Shown here piece by piece: positions 38,146 to 52,700 of a stretch of 64,000 nt of DNA (position 1 is the stretch's first letter; the number at the start of each line of letters is the position of its first letter). Under the pieces are notes generated by a model. The model was given only the letters and a program-made list of their open reading frames with translations, made no database searches and was not told where the DNA came from. Source of the DNA: Epiperipatus broadwayi (lineage: Eukaryota; Onychophora; Udeonychophora; Euonychophora; Peripatidae); assembly GCA_028023455.1 (NCBI GenBank), contig JAQFVV010000056.1:4859717-4923716 (forward strand), read 5' to 3'. Position numbers and translations under genes: made by a program.

Positions 38146-41100
38146 ATATATATATTGCAGCGTTATATTTATTGTATAAATGCTATCATGTTCTGTAAAA
38201 TATGAACTGTTGAAAAAAATTTTTGATTGAATATTTTATAATAGATAGGTAGATCATGTGATGGATTTAAAAACAAAGGTAAGCTACCATAAAGTCAAAA
38301 TGTAATGGGATAATCATTTTTTTATATATATTAAGACTTCAATTAAGAGTAAAAGATAATGAGATTGAAATTGGACAGTGCCAGTAAACCAATGCACATT
38401 TTCTTTATAACAATTTATAGATGCAATCCTCTCAGATTCAAGGCTCCTCACTGACAAAGGCCACAAGCCAGAAACTAGTTTGAAGATATTGGATAAGTAG
38501 GCTTTAGATGGGGATTTTATGCATAAGCCTTCTGGCATCCATTGATTACTCTGGTTGGCACAGAGTGGCAGTACTGTATGGAGAATTTTGCCTGTTTAAT
38601 AACAATTTAAAGACGATTAGTAAAATGTTTTAGCAATGACTACAAATCCAGGTACACACAGATTAGTGTTATTGAATAAACAGCAAGTGATGCTATAGAT
38701 AGTCAAACCTTATTAAATGATAATATTTACAACAAGTTCAATATAAATAAACTGTCTATTAAATTAGAAAAAGTGATAGTAGTTAAAAATATATGAAAAT
38801 TTTATTGCATTTGCATATAAATATGCATAAATAATATTCACAAATTAGAAAAGTGTGTTCAAAAGACCAACAAAACAATTCATTGAAACATCAGATAAAT
38901 AAATGTTTATATCCAGTAAATGTTTTTACAATAACCGATTACAAGACCTAATGAAATTATTGATATTAAAATATTCATGAAATTTTATTGAGCTAATGAT
39001 GTTTATTGGCATGGTTTATTACTTTTAATAAAGTTTGTCGATAAATAGATAAATGCATTTTATTTATTTGTTTATAATAAATTGATGTAAAACATTTATT
39101 TTATTATTTTGTATTTTCAAAATATGATTACATATTTACACTAATTGAGAGAAAATCATAAAATCTCACCTGATTATTTATGATACTAAGGAATGCTACA
39201 GAAATCTATTATAAAGCAAGGTGCATTATGGGAAATTTTGACATCATCTCACAAAACTTATAAATATTGGTGAATTTAAATCAAAGAAAAAAATCTTTAA
39301 AATTTGCTTCAAGGCTCAGCTGCGTTTTTCTTAAAAATTGCTATATTGTACTGACCTACATGAGGAGCAGTTCCAGGGAGTCTGTCCAAGACTGGGTCAG
39401 GTCTCCACTCTATTCCAATAACATCAATGGATATATGTTAAATTGAAATATAAAAAGGAAAAAGGGGAAACAATTCATTGTTTTATTTTAATTCTCAGTC
39501 AAGAAAGTCTGCTGTTTGTAATATTGAAATTCTACGATGTCTGATTAAATTCATCTAAAGGATTATATTGCTCAATTGTATCCCTTCAATTTTAAGGAAG
39601 ATGCTTTAAACATCTATTTCATTAAATTTGTAGTTATTATCCCAGGATTTTATCCAGTAAATGAAGCATTTGTCAAACAATTATGGAAATGGCTCATATC
39701 TGAAAATAAATAATCATTGCTAGTTAAAAGAAATAACTGAAATAGGCTTCTTTAAACCACCATTGAAACAAATGCAATAAAATGGTCAATGTACTTGTTT
39801 TGTTAAGGTGTCACTTGAGGATTTTATTTTGTTTTTATATGTGACTGATAAGAGGATCAAAATAGATTACAGAAATTCCAAAATATACATCTTACATTGG
39901 TGATAAAGATTTTACATGATAGATTCATTTGATCAGGATTATTGTAGTCATCATTAAACTCAAATAATAGTACCATAGATAGTTTAGTTAAATTTGCTGT
40001 TATAATAGAGTCTTATTATTTTACAAATTGGAGAATATTCAATACTTAAGAGCCATGTATACTTTATATGAACATTGTGTTAGTTATTTTGTGCTTTAAT
40101 TAATGTGTTAAATAAATTATCAGAGTAACAAATGTTCTAGATATGACTGCATAATTCCAATGGAAATCCAAGTATTATAGTTCATATTCAATATTTCAAC
40201 ATAAGGTGTGACTAAGTGAGAGTGAATACATATTAAATCTTTGTTGTTGGAGAGGGATTGTGTTCTTAACCATTATTTTAAATAGTGAAATATAAATATT
40301 AAGTTACATTTCATTATATGCTTTTAAAGTGACCAATGTTTTAATATTAGATTTATAATTTAGGGACATTTTGTCCAAATATAGGTTTAAAGTAAAAGTG
40401 TAATAAAATAACTGTCATCAATCTCCAACATATATGTTGTATTGACACATATCCTGTGATTCTACACACAAAATGTAGCTATACTTGATTCACCACATAT
40501 ACTTATAAAGAAGCAGTATACATTCAGTTTTAATATTTGCTATTAAGATGGTAATAATCAATATTATATTATAGTTATATTTTTTTATTGATACTTAAAT
40601 GAAATAAACATTGTTATTTTAAAATTCTATGGTTGTATTCTTTAATCATCATCTTAATACAATTTAAGTTCAGGTCATGCTATCGCACTGATTCACTTAA
40701 TGTTACCCTTAAATATTTTATTATATTTGCTATTTGAACCTAGGAAATTAAAGGTAGAAAATATACATAAAATCCCTTAAACTTATATTTACATTTGCAG
40801 TAGTAAATGTTCGTTAAAGAAGTAACCCTGAGATAATTAATCCAATTAGTTCTAATAAATGTTTATAAATATAAGTACTGAGGTTATGTAATTTATGATT
40901 AAATAATGCAAAATCATACAGACCTAAAATTATTTAATAGTAAACCAGTAATTGTTAATGTAATAAAGTTTATATATTTTGAAAGTATAATGGTAAAATT
41001 TCAAATCACTGAGAAATTATATGCTTACATTTATTGTTTATTTTTTATTTGGGAAAATCTGGAGTGAGTGCATTGTCTTGGGTTAGAGTCTTATGAAGGT

Positions 41101-43948
41101 TCAACCATATGTGAATGTGTTTTTAATACACACCAGCATGATAGTTAAGCACATTTTAGTTTCTCTTGCTCCCATTTTTGTTTTAACACAGTTAACTTCT
41201 TATTATATATATATTTAAAAAATCAGTCAACTAGTAAAATGAGACCACATAACATTGGACTTTCTATGTATTTTTTTTTAGTATTTTCTATTTTTGGAAT
41301 TAGTAGACATATGAATAAAAAGCTAATGATATTTAAAATTGTTTTTACACTTAAATTCAGAAAAAGCTTTTACTTTTTTCTTAGATAAAATTATTACATC
41401 AGTATTAAGGTTTTAAATGGATTAATATAGCAGTAAAGTGATGAACATGAAACCTAAAAATCTTAAATCAAATTCCATTGTCACCTCTTTTGGTATTCAA
41501 CACAATTTCCCAAGCAATTGAATATCTGATTATCTATGCACATGTAGACAGAAACATTAATCTATGATTATTTAAAATAATGGTATTGATTCTATGATTT
41601 CAAATGAATTGTTGCAGTTGAATTTTCTTTTGCATAACTCAGATTGATTTTCACAAACATTTTAAGTAGAAATATTGTTATAAAAATACATAGATACATT
41701 ATCACTAAATACAAAAGCAACTTATGAATTATTTTATAGTTAGAAAAGGAAAGTAGTTCATTTCTTTCTGTTAAAATGTCATTATTCACTATTAAATAAA
41801 ATATCTTTTTATATTTAATTTATTGCATGGGATAAATTTATTAATGAACATGTGTTTTAATTACTTAATATTCTTCTAAGACTTTTTATTTTCTATTTTC
41901 TTTATTTTTTAAAAAAGAGGAGATCAATTGAAACATCAGATAATTCTTAATCAATTCAAAGTTTAAACATATTTTTATGGTGATATCAGTTTAACTCAAT
42001 ACCTATGTTCAGTGGTATTAATGCTTTAAGTTTCAATTTTAGGCAATACAATGGTGCTGCGATCGATCCTTTTCTACATTGTTTTAAACCATATGTATAA
42101 CTTTTTACAGTGTGCAATGGTTTATAACAATTCTGCTGTATTAATGTTTTATTTTAATGTATTAATTTTTAAAAAATCCAAAGGATGTCATCATTATATG
42201 GATCTATACAGACCATTGGGTGTGATTGACAGAACTTCTATTGTTATGACAATGATATGAAGGGGGTGGCTTAAAAAGGAGATTTGTGATTGCCTGATAC
42301 TTTAGACTGTTTTATCCTGGGGCTAAACAAAACAAAAAATGTGATTTTCAGTAGTGGTTAATGATTATGATGCAATATTTTTGTAAAAGACATTATTAAA
42401 GCAATACTGACCTCACTAGTAGGGGATTATTTTTGAAAGCATTTTATTTTTTAAAAAAAAAACACTCTTAAAAAAGAACCAGAAGTTCCCTCTAGTGGCT
42501 AAAAGAAAATTACTTTTGTGAAAATTGTAAGTAAATTATATTTAATAACAATAAATAATTTATTAACTTTTAAAATTTTTTTCGTTTTTTTGATAATTGT
42601 AAATATATTATTTTTTAATAACATAAAATTATAATGTCTAATATTTCATTCTTCTAACTTTTTGAATAGGAAATTGCATTCAATCATGGTGTGTTTCATT
42701 GTTTTCAGGTAAGAACTCTACTTGAATATTTATTTCCGTATGTTTTAAATATTTTTTTTATATATATAAAGATTTGAAAACTTCAATAAATTACATTAAA
42801 ATTTAAAGTAATAATATATAGAAAAAAGTTTAATATTGTAAAAATAAAAGTATCCAACATGGCATTTTGTTTAATAGAATACTCACTAGATTTTATTCAA
42901 AGTGTTACAGGTGGATATACTCGACAAATATGTTAAAGAAGGACTGTAGCAAATTTAAATTATTTTTTAACATAACTATAGTTTAAAATATTTTTAAAAT
43001 TAATAACAAAAATGAAACTAATTTTTAAAAAATATTAAATATGTCTTTAAAAAAAGAATACTATAATGCTTTTAATTTTTGTTCTGTCTCAGCACATGGA
43101 TTTTTAAGATTCAAAAAATATTAGTAATTTTAAAAATAAAACATATTTTATATTTATTGTTACATTAAAAAATTAAAAACAAAAAGTATGCTTGGAAATA
43201 AATCAAAACATACCTTTTATCTTAATAACAATATAATATAAAAAATTATCATTGAATTGTGTAAAGAGCATTTGCAATTTAGAACTGTTATTATTTTCTG
43301 GTTATACCTGCCATCTAAGAACAAAACTAAAAACTAAATTAGATTTATTATCATTAAAATACAAGTTTGCAACATCATATTCTGAATGGACATTAGATAT
43401 AATACTGATATAGCACATTTTGCATTTATTATGTTGTGAATAATTTACAATTATAGTGTCAAATAGACTAACAACTAGAGTAAATTATATGATAGTTAAT
43501 AAAACTATAAAAAAAAATATTTTACTTAATATTGTTATAGCTTAAAGTTAATGAGAGCTCAGTTTTATGTTTACTGAAATAACATAACTTCTTATTACAT
43601 TTAGCATATGCTTTAGGAAAAAGTATTGAGTATTTATTTTGCTCCAGAGCTAATAAAATTGTAAACAAGATCAATTGCTGGATTAGATAATAGTGTTACT
43701 ATTTTCATATTTTCAGATTAATTTATAGATAATAATAAAAATTTCATTGTGGAGTTGTGAACCTAATGCATTTACTTATATGGGAACCACTTTCAATTAG
43801 TTTATTTCATTAAGGTAATACATTAAAATTTAAAAACACTTTAAGATTTTTTAAAAAAGCATTCTTTTTCAAAACTGATAATTAATGCAGTGAAATAAAT
43901 GGAATAAGCTGAAGAATGTTTTGCCATTATGATATTTATACATATATA
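38146..43948. other. AT-rich region without recognised genes
   Basis: Fewer TA microsatellites than the left half and no element termini that I can define. Slightly GC-richer patches lie at 38320-38600 (with a 74-codon minus frame) and 39300-39430. No RT, transposase or conserved domain is readable. It may be intergenic or intronic. Confidence 0.5.
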
Positions 43949-44847
43949 CAGGGATACCCAAAAATAATTAGAATTTTATAATAAAAAATTGTTTATTTAT
44001 TTTTAAGTCTTATAAATTTAATCTCTTTCAAATGGCTATCAATTTGATGCAACATACAAGTCTAAACATATTTTTCATTTTTCAATGTAGTTCAGAAGTA
44101 CTTCCAAAGTGATTCCTTTTAATGCATCTATCATTTTCCCCCACCACTTCTAAATCTGCACGCAAAAAAATTGAGACATTTTTTCATTCAAGAGGTCAAA
44201 AAAATTTGCAAGAAGCAAGATTGAGTGAATACAACTAATAGATAAGCTGGATCATACTGAATTTAATTACAAAGTGTTTCACATTCAAGGCTTTGAAAGT
44301 TCACACTTTATGGCAGCAAAGCTTACACTCTTTCCTTTGTCACAAACCATGGTGTTTACATTTCATCACATCACATAAACATTTCAGAATTTGCAGATAA
44401 AATGCCTGACTGTTATGAACTAAATTTGAGAGAAAATGCCATTTGTGTCCGAAAAAAAATCAACATTGTTTTGACTTTAGATTTCACTTGCGATGTTTTT
44501 TAGGAATGTGATAGATTTAACATTTCAATTAAACTACCCATAAACGTATGTTTTTATAATATTACTTTTCTTGTAATCTGCTTAAAGCATCACAATTTTT
44601 TTCCTTTTTTTTGTAAACGAAAACAAAATTTCACATTGTCAAACTCTTCAGTCATTATAAAAAAATTGGCAAAAATGCAAAATGCAGTTTACAAAACAAT
44701 GTATCACGTGGCTTCATGATTTCACACAATGATATCATTTCGTAGACTGGTGCAGAAGCATTTCTGCAAGATTTATATTACAGCTGAAGCATATACTACA
44801 ACAGGCGACCAAAGAAAACAATTCCCCTTAGTTTTGGCTCTTCCCTC
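43949..44847 (-). mobile_element. 899-bp TA-flanked DNA transposon relic (Tc1/mariner-like)
   Basis: The left end CAGGGATACCCAAAAA and the right end, read inward, GAGGGAAGAGCCAAAAC share most positions over about 27 bases. Each end is preceded by TA outward (43947-43948 and 44848-44849), the duplication typical of Tc1/mariner elements. On the minus strand a short segment near 44090-44160 resembles a transposase C-terminus followed by a short 3' region, but stops break all frames and no DDE/D triad is seen. It is therefore non-autonomous or dead. Superfamily assignment is from the ends and TA duplication only. Confidence 0.55.
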
Positions 44848-46223
44848 TAATTTTTGTTTGATTTATTAATAAGTATATAAAGTAAAAATGTTAAATGGAA
44901 ATTACCTGAATCCATGTTAGACTTGATTTAATTACATTACTTTGGAAAGCAAGAGTTAATAAATAATTAATAAATTTAATTTTGATAATTCTTTCTGACA
45001 ATATTGACTTAATTCACTCTTTTGTTTTTTATTCTTACTATTTATCTTACATTCGCCAATATCTACTTTATGCTCCTATTTTTTAATATTCAATTTTATT
45101 GTGTATTCTTTCACCTGTTTTAATTGGTACTTATTCAATATTAATTAGATTTATTTATAATTTATAAAATAAGACAGTTGAGATGAACGTAAAGAATTAA
45201 CAATAAAAAAAGCTTTGATTTGCATAGGCTTGTCTTGCAAATGAGACATTTTTCTATAAATAGCAGCAACAAACTTAGCCACAACAATCATTTTATAAGA
45301 TAAATTTAAATTGCTTTTTACTATTGAAATATCCCTGAAATGTAAGTTTTATAAAAAACTAAAGCAGCGCTAAATTGTAAACAATAGGCTCATTTTGCTG
45401 TTTTTTTTTTTTTGTTTGTTTTGTTTTTTTTTTTGTCAAAAAATGTAAAGGAAATTATACATCTAAGTTCAAAACTGCTAAGTGTACTTATGGTTTTCTA
45501 AACAAACTTACTCATGCATAGATACAGCAATTAAATAAAACTTTTATGCTTTCTATGACTAGCAGTCATGCAAGATATCCTGGCTTTGTGATTATAAGCA
45601 CTCAAATTGATTAAGAAATTATTCAACCACGTAGGAATTCTTTCTCATTATTTGCTTCTTTTGTGGCAGTATATTTTTATTTATTAAAGCAAAAGTGTGG
45701 TTTGCTTGTGTGAGATCTTAATTGAAACAATCATAAAGATCTTTATTGTATTCATTACTATTTAATTGCAGTTTTGCTTTAGTTATAATTTAATCAGCAT
45801 TCTATATTTTTAGCTAAAAAGATAATAAGGATCTTTCCAAAAGGCATTCATTATGAATAATTTTACTAGTTTTATTCCAGAAATTATGATGCAGGTAATT
45901 TTTCAATAATTTACTTGGACTACTAAATGCAGTTAGATTTGCGTAGATATAAATTTATTTTTAATAACTGTACATGTATGTGCTGTGCATACTTAGAATT
46001 TTCTACTTAAACGCAAATATTATCCACATCACCATCAATTTTGCACTTAGCTAAGAATTATTTAATCCATATTAGTTCTTAAATTTGTTTATTTTTTCAA
46101 ATGTCTTTCAAAGAGAAAACAAATATTTAGAAGTTGGTCGTCGCTATTATATTTGGTTCTTGAAAAAAAATTCTGCTCACCGATTTAACTGTGGCCAGCT
46201 GACTTAGTTAAGGTATAATAATA
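44848..46223. other. AT-rich stretch, nothing recognised
   Basis: Includes a T-rich run at about 45398-45435. No supported frame. Confidence 0.6.
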
Positions 46224-46715
46224 TTCAAATATAAGTATATTGTCTATACGAATTTAATGTAATTTGAAAGATTTGAACTCAGATTTTTAAATTCCTTACA
46301 GCTACACACCCCCATCAAATTTTTCACATGTGTATCGGCTGTATAAGATGGACTGCATAGCTGTAGAGAGCTTGACAGTCCGAGTTTAAGACCCTTCTAA
46401 TTACATTAAGGCATAATAATAAGAGGATTTGAACCCAAACTCTCATAAGCCTGTCCATGAATGTTTGTAGATTTTCTATCTTAATATAAACCGAGCACTG
46501 ATTATATGTATGTGTGGGAGATTATGATCCACACTAACTGATGAGTGCTGGTTCAGCAAGAAATACATATATGGAAGATCGTTTGCCTTTTTAAATATAT
46601 GTAGCCATGTGTATTGGTTATATAAGTAGAGCGACTGAAGAGAGCTTGAAACTCTGTGTTCACTTTCCCTTAATTACATCTAGCTTAAATATATACACTA
46701 TACTTGTACTCACAT
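46224..46715. repeat. Inverted-repeat family: head-to-head pair plus one full unit
   Basis: 46224-46305 is a minus-oriented end and 46325-46420 a plus-oriented end of the same unit, head to head. A nearly full plus unit follows at 46450-46715. Shared landmarks are GTATAAG, GAGAGCTTGA, a GAGTTCAAATC-like motif, and the start CCTGTCCAT...TAATATAAACCGAG. The units match those at 48064-48754 and 63007-63223. The GAGTTCAAATC motif resembles a tRNA B box, so a SINE origin is possible. Confidence 0.65.
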
Positions 46716-48063
46716 ATTAAGATATAATATTAATTATGTAAATTATTTTAAAATAGCTGCTTAGTGTATAAAATTATCAAGGCTTATTACTATTATAGTT
46801 TCAGATATAAAGACAATTTGATTTTTTTTTGGGGGGGGGGGGATATTTGATTAAAAATGTAAATTGTCTGTGAAGATCAACATGTGTATACATTTGTTAC
46901 ATAGTATAGGTGAATGCCTCTTTGTATATATATGCGAATAATAAAATACTCATATGTAGCTGACCAGAAAGTAATTGAAGCTTCCAGTGAGTTATATAAT
47001 GTAAGTAAACTTTCTCAAAGACAGATTATATCACATGTCTCTTAGCCTTTGTTCTTATATATGCTGAATTTATTTACATAATTTTAAATGAGGGAGTGAA
47101 TTCAATCTATTGATTATATATTTTCATTTCATAATTAGAGTTGTTTTAAACTAAGGTTCAGCTTTCATTTTCTGGATATTTAAATCATGATTCTTATTAT
47201 TTATTCTATAAATTTACCTAATCGGTAGATCAAATTCACTCATTTAAAATTAAGCAAATAAACTAAGCAAATATAAGAACAAGTCTAAGAGACAGGTGGT
47301 AACATCTATCTTTCACAGAGTTTGTTTATGTTACATAACTCATTGATTCCTGCTCAGTTATATATGATATGTGCTATCTTCTCTGACTGCTTATAAATTT
47401 TTGAGATTCAAAAAATGGATTTAGGTATCCAAATTTTAAATGTACTTCACCCTATATTTTAATTATATTGGATTTATTATTATTTATGGGTGAATTAATT
47501 TTTCATAAAATTAAATATTTAATCTAACTTTCATTAAATATTCTGATAAACTAACTTTTAATGACATACATTGAAGTTAATCAAAATGGTCATTTTATTA
47601 AAAAAAAAATTCTAACTAACCAAATGCACCCAGATGAAGACAGATTTAAGCAGCAACAGCAGTTGTAATTGGACTCATGAGAAAATCAAAAACTGTAATT
47701 ATATTTACATTAAAACGAATATTTTTTAAGATAAAAGATTACCTATATTTCAGATTCATCTATATATGTATATGTGCTTACTGTCAATGTTAACATTGGG
47801 CGTCTCAGTTGAATCATAACTAAGATGATAGCAGGTATGGTTTAACTAGAATGTCACAAAAATGCTGAAATTAATAAAAACAAATGTATATATGAACAAG
47901 TCTTACATTTGTGTTATATTAATATAATACATTTTTTTACAGCATTTTACATAGCAATGTGTAATTTCTGGTGAGGACAACTCAGCTTAATGCTGTCAAA
48001 ACATTTTATCATCCCCATCCTTACTAGACCCGAGACATTTGCACTTGTGTTCTAATATATAAT
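46716..48063. other. AT-rich stretch with a short G run
   Basis: A G12-type run (about 46831-46842) follows a T run. No supported gene. Confidence 0.55.
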
Positions 48064-48754
48064 ATTTGAACTCAGACTTTCAAGCTTTCTATAGGTATCC
48101 ACTTTATCTTACACTGTCAATATACATGACCATATATGTGTGGAAAAGATGACTGATCTCTAATATTCTTATTTTGTGCTGAATAAGCATGCATCAGTTG
48201 GCCTAGATCATTATCTCCCACAGATAATCAATTCTCAGTTTATATTAAGATAGAAAATCTTCAAACTTTAATGGACTGACTTTCAATATTCTCCACTCTC
48301 CAACTTTTCAGCCATCCATATCATTGAAAATCTGATGATGGAATGCTCAAAGCCTTTATCAATACCAATATTATTGTCATAACCATATTGACTTTTCATC
48401 ACTCTGACCCTTCATGTATAGAAACTTAGTATGTTCATTTAAACACAGAAGAGAGGTGGGCAAAAGGGCTTTGAGTATTTCATCATCAAAATTTCAATGA
48501 TATAGATGGCTGAAGAGTTGGAGGGTGGAGAAGATTAAAGCCTGTCCATTAAAGTTTGAAGATTTATTATCTTAATATAAACTGAGTGCTGATTATAGAT
48601 ATGTGAGGTAGATGATGGTTTGGATTAAATGATGAGTGCTGGTTCTGCACAAAATATATTGGAGATCACATCTTTTTTACATATATGTGGACAGTTGTAT
48701 CAGTTGTATAAGATGGGGTGGATAGTGTGGGAGCTTGGAAGTCTGAGTTCAAAT
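48064..48754. mobile_element. 691-bp foldback element of the inverted-repeat family
   Basis: The arms at 48064-48353 and 48468-48754 are reverse complements over most of their roughly 290 bases, with small indels, around a loop of about 114 bases. The outer ends carry TTTGAACTCAG / CTGAGTTCAAA and the inner ends CTCAAAGC / GCTTTGAG. There is no coding frame. Related single arms are at 46450-46715 and 63007-63223. Confidence 0.75.
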
Positions 48755-48770
48755 CTTTTCTAATTATATT

Positions 48771-48864
48771 AAGTTCAGTATAGACAATATACTTGTATTT
48801 AAATATATATATATATAAGTTCAGTATAGACAATATACTTGTATTTAAATATATATATATATAT
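48771..48864. repeat. Tandem duplication of a 46-bp unit ending in (TA)n
   Basis: The unit AAGTTCAGTATAGACAATAT plus its continuation through a TA run occurs twice in direct order, at 48771-48816 and 48817-48864. A diverged inverted copy is at about 46224-46252. Confidence 0.85.
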
Positions 48865-49259
48865 AACATTAGGAATCAGTTTTATATAATGGGTTGTGCA
48901 ACTTTACACAATATATATATATGCTTTATGAGTTTCATATAAATCAGAGTCATTACCCAATTTATATTCATACTAAGTCTCCCTACTTTTATTCCATTAG
49001 CCTTTACAGGAAGCATACCAGAAAGTTGATTTATTATATTGATAATAATAAATAGAATGCATGATGGAATTATGTTGTAAATCATCAAAATATCTGTTAT
49101 TCATAAATATTTATCAAATCCAAATCAAAACAAATAAAAGGGCAAATGCAAACTACCACATAAAAGGTATAACTTTATTGCAAAAATGTACATAAATAAA
49201 GTCAAAATTGTTTAACAACTAATTAAAAAATAATTAAACAACGATGATTATATATATAT
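48865..49259. other. AT-rich stretch ending in a (TA)n tract
   Basis: No supported gene. It ends with TA repeats directly before the next dispersed repeat. Confidence 0.6.
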
Positions 49260-49703
49260 TGTGCCCTTTTCTATAGGTCAGTAATAATTCATAACAGTCA
49301 ATTACTAAAAAATTTTAAATTTAGAATATGTTCTTTTAATATGGTAATTGTATTAAGTCAATTATATTTTTTAAGTATAATTTAAAGCTAAAGAAAATAC
49401 CTGGTATATAAAATTATAGCGAATTATTTAAAAAGTAGTTATGTAAGGTTTAAAATATTGTTTCATATGGTTGTAAAAGCTGGCCATATTAAATAACACA
49501 GCTATAAAAATTAAAAGTATATTTAATAAATTCGATTTTAATAGTTTAAAACTGATACGTTAATAAATACAGTGTTTAAATTTATAATCATATTTAATAG
49601 TCAAAATTAATATAATATATTTTAAAAATAAACTTTATGATGGTGAGAATTGTATTTAATTCTATATTTTCTAAATTGTTCTTCCAAATTTTATAATTAT
49701 AAT
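49260..49703. repeat. Dispersed repeat, copy 2 (partner at 17295)
   Basis: It starts TGTGCCCTTTTCTATAGG right after (TA)n, as copy 1 does. The match to 17295-17735 is continuous for about 440 bases and stops where a TA tract (about 49700-49715) begins here. Confidence 0.75.
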
Positions 49704-52700
49704 ATATATATATATACACCTAATATTGATAATATCTTCAAAATTTTATTAAATGTTTTTTTAACTTGAAATTTTTTTTACTATATTTTCGAAATAAATA
49801 AATAAAATAAATATCTTAAAGTTATTGTATATGAATTGGAAATAAAATTTATATCTTACCAATCAAATTTATCCAAACCTATAAAATAATCACTTCTATT
49901 AGTTATAATATAACAATATATACTACTTCAATTGTACTTTTCAATTATTCATCATATATGTTTATTTGTTATTTGTATTATATTGGTTTGTGAATTATTA
50001 TGTTTTAAATTTGGTCAGAAATATTGTTTGAATATTCGTAAATTGTCTATTTCTTAAATATTTTTTAAAATATTTGTATTTGCATGCCACTGTATATTTT
50101 TTATATTTATTTTTCACTCAATATTTAAAATAAATGCAGATATACTCATTTAAATCTTATTCTGTTTAATTATATATGTGTAAAATATATGTTCTTTAAT
50201 CTTAATGAAATAATATGTTCACTTACTTATTCATGAAATGTCGATGTCTCCATCCTCTAATATGACATTCTTTACCAATGCATTCTTTAAAAGTCACATT
50301 ATAAAGCCATGTATTTAACCATTTATTATTTTATGTATATATGCCCAATTTCATGAAACATTGTGTATTTTACACTGGAATAATAATTTTCATTTTAATA
50401 TTTCATTCTGGTGTGTGTGTGCTTATTGCTTTACATTAAAATATGTATAAAAATTAATATATATTGTAAATTTTTGATTGGTTATCTATGGTAGGAATAG
50501 AATATAAAATGTATATTATAACTCCAAAATTTAAAATTTAAAATTTGAGATAATAGTAATGCTATAAATTTTGGTATAACATGAATAAATGACTTAGTGC
50601 ATAAAGACTAAATAGAGAATTCTGTAGAAATTTAATAACCATCTTTATTTGTAGTCATTTATATTATAATCCAATATATATATAATTTCAATACAATAGT
50701 TGTCAATCCAAACAAACATCATTATTTATAAATTTGGCTTTAATTTATTTTATTGCAATGTTTCTTTAAAAGCTAAATACATAGAATTGTAGTAAATAAA
50801 AGAAGGGACAATTAGAGATTACAAGATAATAATTTATTTTAAAATTATCAAAATAATAATATATTTTAAGTATAAATATTTATTATTAAAACTTTAGATC
50901 TGAATTCAATTAATAATACCATATACTACAAATATAATTATACTTAATATTTTAGTCTTAAAGAAAGGATTTAAATTAATTTTGTTGGTAAAATTTATTG
51001 ATTTTAATTATTTTAAATAAAGACAGAAAAATATTTATTTAAAACTTGCAATAGTTGATTTCAGATATTGACCAATGAGATTTAAGTAAGTAGTTTTCTG
51101 ACATCCTTTTATCCTGGGATTTTTAAGAGAAAGAGAGAAGCAGCTGATAAAAGGTACAGATTCATAAAAAATATAAAGCACTGAGTTGTTTCAATGTTTT
51201 CCCAGTAAAATTATAAAAAGTTTTAAAAATATTTCAAGTTTTAAATGATAAAATAATATTTAAAAAGCTATCTAAGGACATAATATATTTTATACCAATT
51301 GTTAATGTCATAAAGTGAGTTCAAACTAGCAGTCTTGATCATCCACTTATAACTATAAAATGATATCTAAAAGAAGTCTCAAAGAAAAACTAAAGTTGTT
51401 ATTCTTATTTGGGATAATCATGAGAAAGAAAACTACATTTCAAAGATATATCTGCATTCATGTAAGAAAACATTTATTTATTTATGTCAAATTAAATAAT
51501 CTTATTAATCATATATTAAAAATGAGGAACAAATACAAAAGCTCTAGAAATATATTTTTCAAACTTCTAAAAAAATTTTTATTGAATGATAAAAATAATA
51601 ATAAGTTGAGAGCGATAAATCTAATTAAAATTAATATTTTGTTTGAATTGAACAATTAATGTGTGATAAATAGCTTGAAAAATTTTGAAGAAGAAAATGT
51701 TTAGCATATATTTAATAATGAAAAAAAGATAGATAAAAAGTGAATCAATATTTCTCATATTATAAGAGAAGGTGAAATCTTATTATATTATTATAAGAAA
51801 GGATCAGTAAAAATGGGAAGAATAATCAAAAAAGTCAGTTTACTTTTTAAAAGTAGATGACAGTCACAAAAATGGCACACTACAATACAGAAAGTTCAAT
51901 TAATTTATTCATATGTACTTAAATTTTATGAGATTAATAAGTAAAAGGAAATTGAAGAAATAAGTTGGAGAAAACTTATTGATGAATTAATTAAACATAT
52001 TTTAAAGTTTTGTAACATGGGAAAAATAATGTCAAGATGTATTGAGAAGATTTGTGAAACTCTTTAGTTAATGTATGTTTCAAGAGAATAATTATGGGCA
52101 TGTAATTTTTAAAGTAATCAAGAAGGAAGGATCATCCAATTCAGAACCTTTGTCCAGTTAGTATTGTGTTTGTATGTCAAATGTTTTCTTTAAATATACA
52201 CGTGTTCTAGCAGAAAGAAGATATGAGAAGCACCCAAATTTATGAGGAATGATGAACATCTATTAGTTGATTATGGCCATATTAAACTAGAAGTTGAAAT
52301 GGGTTATTAAAAAAAGAGAGAGAGAAAAGGATTTTAAATTTATTATTAATATATGAAATATAAATGCTAGATATTATAGCTAGAAATAATTAAATAAGTT
52401 TTATATGCAATCTGGTATATAAGGTTAAAAGTATTAACCTTTTTATTATTCATTCTTGTTTTTTAAAAAAGTATGCTTAAAGATATGAAGAGAATATACT
52501 GAGTTATGACATTGACTGTAGTAAAATATGTTGTAGAAGTATTTCAAATTTATTATCATAAAGTATATTTGATAAAGGGGAATGAACTAGTGGTGATAAA
52601 TAAAAATTTATAGGATTCTATGAAAATAATAATAAATATATTATAAAAATGTAATGTTATTTATGAGATTAAGAAAAAAGTGAATGTTAATGTAAAAAAA

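Noticed and set aside
51360-51659. 99-codon plus frame as a gene
   Set aside because: Low-complexity Lys/Asn/Ile/Leu composition expected from AT-rich DNA, no domain, no splice or repeat support.
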